This document shows positions 6,875 to 7,251 of a stretch of DNA of 7,251 bases, piece after piece. Each line of letters starts with the position of its first letter. Position 1 is the stretch's first letter. Made by a program: the position numbers and the translations under genes. The DNA is from Ktedonobacterales bacterium (GTDB taxonomy: Bacteria; Chloroflexota; Ktedonobacteria; Ktedonobacterales; JADMIN01), in contig JANWHL010000185.1 of the NCBI GenBank assembly GCA_025450405.1, positions 1-7,251 on the forward strand, given 5' to 3'. Under the pieces are notes generated by a model. The model saw only the letters and a program-made list of their open reading frames with translations, was not told the origin of the DNA and did no database searches.

Positions 6875-6909
6875 CCCCGCGCCCCCGTACCACTCATCGC
6901 CACCCCGCA

Positions 6910-6944
6910 CGGGGCGCCCGAGGCCCCTGCGCGCGGGCGCCCCG
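6910..6944 (+). terminator. GC-rich hairpin after the phosphatase gene, possible terminator
   Basis: CGGGGCGCCCG (6910-6920) pairs perfectly with CGGGCGCCCCG (6934-6944) across a 13-nt loop, and starts 36 nt after the stop codon. It lacks a U-tract, so termination would have to be of the weak, hairpin-only or Rho-assisted kind. The inverted repeat is certain; its function is a guess. Confidence 0.5.
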
Positions 6945-6966
6945 CGTCGCGGTCCACCCTCTGGCC

Positions 6967-7018
6967 CCCCTCCCCGTCGCGACGGGGAGGGGCTGGGGTC
7001 CCCCCTGGGGGCTGGGGG
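6967..7018 (+). repeat. 26-bp perfect palindrome with trailing G-tracts (possible dispersed repeat)
   Basis: Positions 6967-6992 form a perfect palindrome, 13 bp per arm and no loop, centred on GTCG|CGAC. It is followed by CTGGGG, six C, a T, and two more G5 tracts, with GGCTGGGG repeated at 6991-6998 and 7010-7017. The G-tracts at 6984-6987, 6989-6992, 6995-6998, 7007-7011 and 7014-7018 could form a G-quadruplex on this strand. The composition resembles REP-like elements found between genes in GC-rich genomes, but copy number cannot be seen from one window. Confidence 0.6.
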
Positions 7019-7046
7019 AGAGGACTCTTCACATCCACCAGGCGAC

Positions 7047-7051
7047 AGGAG
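7047..7051 (+). promoter_or_regulatory. Ribosome binding site of aspS
   Basis: AGGAG lies 7 nt before the GTG at 7059. It supports the GTG start and therefore the long N-terminal extension of the encoded enzyme. Confidence 0.8.
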
Positions 7052-7058
7052 TAACCGC

Positions 7059-7251
7059 GTGAGCTCGCGCACCCGCAAGTCCGCCCGCACCCCATCCGAC
7101 ACGCCAGCCGGCGCCCCCGCGCCCAGTGCCACCGCGCCCAGCCCGCTCGCCACTGCGCTGCGCACCGCCACATGCGGCGAGCTCACGCTCGACGACGAAG
7201 GACGCCGCGTCGTCCTCACCGGGTGGGTGGGCCACCGGCGCGACTACGGCC
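7059..7251 (+). CDS. aspS: Aspartyl-tRNA synthetase, 5' end only (runs off the window)
   Basis: Sixty-four codons are present from a GTG start. Residues from about 36 read LRTATCGELTLDDEGRRV and then VLTGWVGHRRDYG, matching the conserved opening of bacterial AspRS (usually RTHTCGEL followed by GWVHRRRDHG), the start of the OB-fold anticodon-binding domain. The enzyme charges tRNA-Asp (or tRNA-Asp and tRNA-Asn in the non-discriminating form) with aspartate using ATP in the cytoplasm. The class II catalytic domain lies beyond the window. An N-terminal extension of about 35 residues, rich in Ala, Pro, Ser and Thr and beginning with SSRTRKSAR, precedes the family core and is unusual; the well-placed ribosome binding site argues that it is translated. 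Whether the enzyme is discriminating cannot be judged from this fragment. Confidence 0.9.
   Translation, partial: MSSRTRKSARTPSDTPAGAPAPSATAPSPLATALRTATCGELTLDDEGRRVVLTGWVGHRRDYG

Larger units (their letters stand above)
6875..7058 (+). other. Intergenic region, 184 nt, filled with GC-rich palindromes
   Basis: No gene is supported here. The gap contains an 11-bp hairpin (6910-6944), a 26-bp perfect palindrome (6967-6992), G-tracts to 7018, and then a short plainer stretch with the aspS ribosome binding site. No convincing promoter for aspS is visible, so aspS may be read from upstream through these structures or from a promoter too diverged for me to call. Confidence 0.6.

Noticed and set aside
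6871..7062. Small ORF starting in an ATGA overlap with the phosphatase stop
   Set aside because: The overlap hints at coupling, but the frame runs through the palindromes and G-tracts, has no good ribosome binding site, overlaps the aspS start, and encodes a compositionally biased peptide.
6311..7219. Long minus-strand frame over the end of the phosphatase gene and into aspS
   Set aside because: Its Gly/Arg-rich product is the complement of Pro/Ala/Thr-rich coding sequence, and it is antisense to two well-supported genes.
1..7251. CRISPR array, tRNA or rRNA gene, insertion sequence or attachment site
   Set aside because: I saw no regularly spaced repeats with unique spacers, no cloverleaf or rRNA-like segment, no transposase motif, and no flanking repeat pair suggestive of integration.

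Overview
The window is a GC-rich bacterial stretch with all four recognisable genes on the + strand. In order they are: a small exported membrane-anchored protein (414-1235), a membrane-anchored TIR-NB-ARC-TPR protein of the STAND/NLR-like class (1306-4194), a receptor-like PP2C Ser/Thr phosphatase with a large outer domain (4487-6874), and the 5' end of aspS, aspartyl-tRNA synthetase (7059 onward, cut by the window edge). The mix of a STAND protein with 40-residue TPRs, a one-membrane-pass PP2C carrying a helical-plus-propeller-like outer part, Pro/Thr-rich linkers, GTG and TTG starts, and GC-rich intergenic palindromes fits Chloroflexota best. This assignment is tentative because no phylogenetic marker is complete here.

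Layout. Positions 1-413 hold no convincing gene. The + strand is strongly pyrimidine-rich there and contains short imperfect tandem repeats, whose minus-strand reading gives the familiar junk ORF rich in Thr-Glu-Asn-Asp. At 414-1235 is a protein with a signal/TM segment, one small beta-rich (Ig-like?) region with two cysteines, a Pro/Thr/Asn-rich stalk and a C-terminal TM helix. A perfect 13-bp inverted repeat (1207-1246) spans its stop codon. After a 70-nt gap and a strong Shine-Dalgarno site comes the TIR-STAND gene. The 292-nt gap at 4195-4486 carries a good sigma70-type promoter (4410-4438) leading to the TTG-started phosphatase gene. The 184-nt gap at 6875-7058 is filled with GC-rich palindromes and G-tracts and ends in the aspS ribosome binding site.

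How the genes may work together. The first two genes look like a transcription unit: an outward-facing membrane protein and a cytoplasmic-facing, membrane-tethered TIR ATPase whose TIR domain keeps the conserved W-x-x-x-E glutamate expected of an NAD-cleaving enzyme. A surface sensor paired with an NLR-like effector is an attractive but unproven reading. The PP2C appears to have its own promoter and is probably a separate signalling gene that reverses Ser/Thr kinase action in response to an outer stimulus; no kinase gene lies in the window. aspS is housekeeping.
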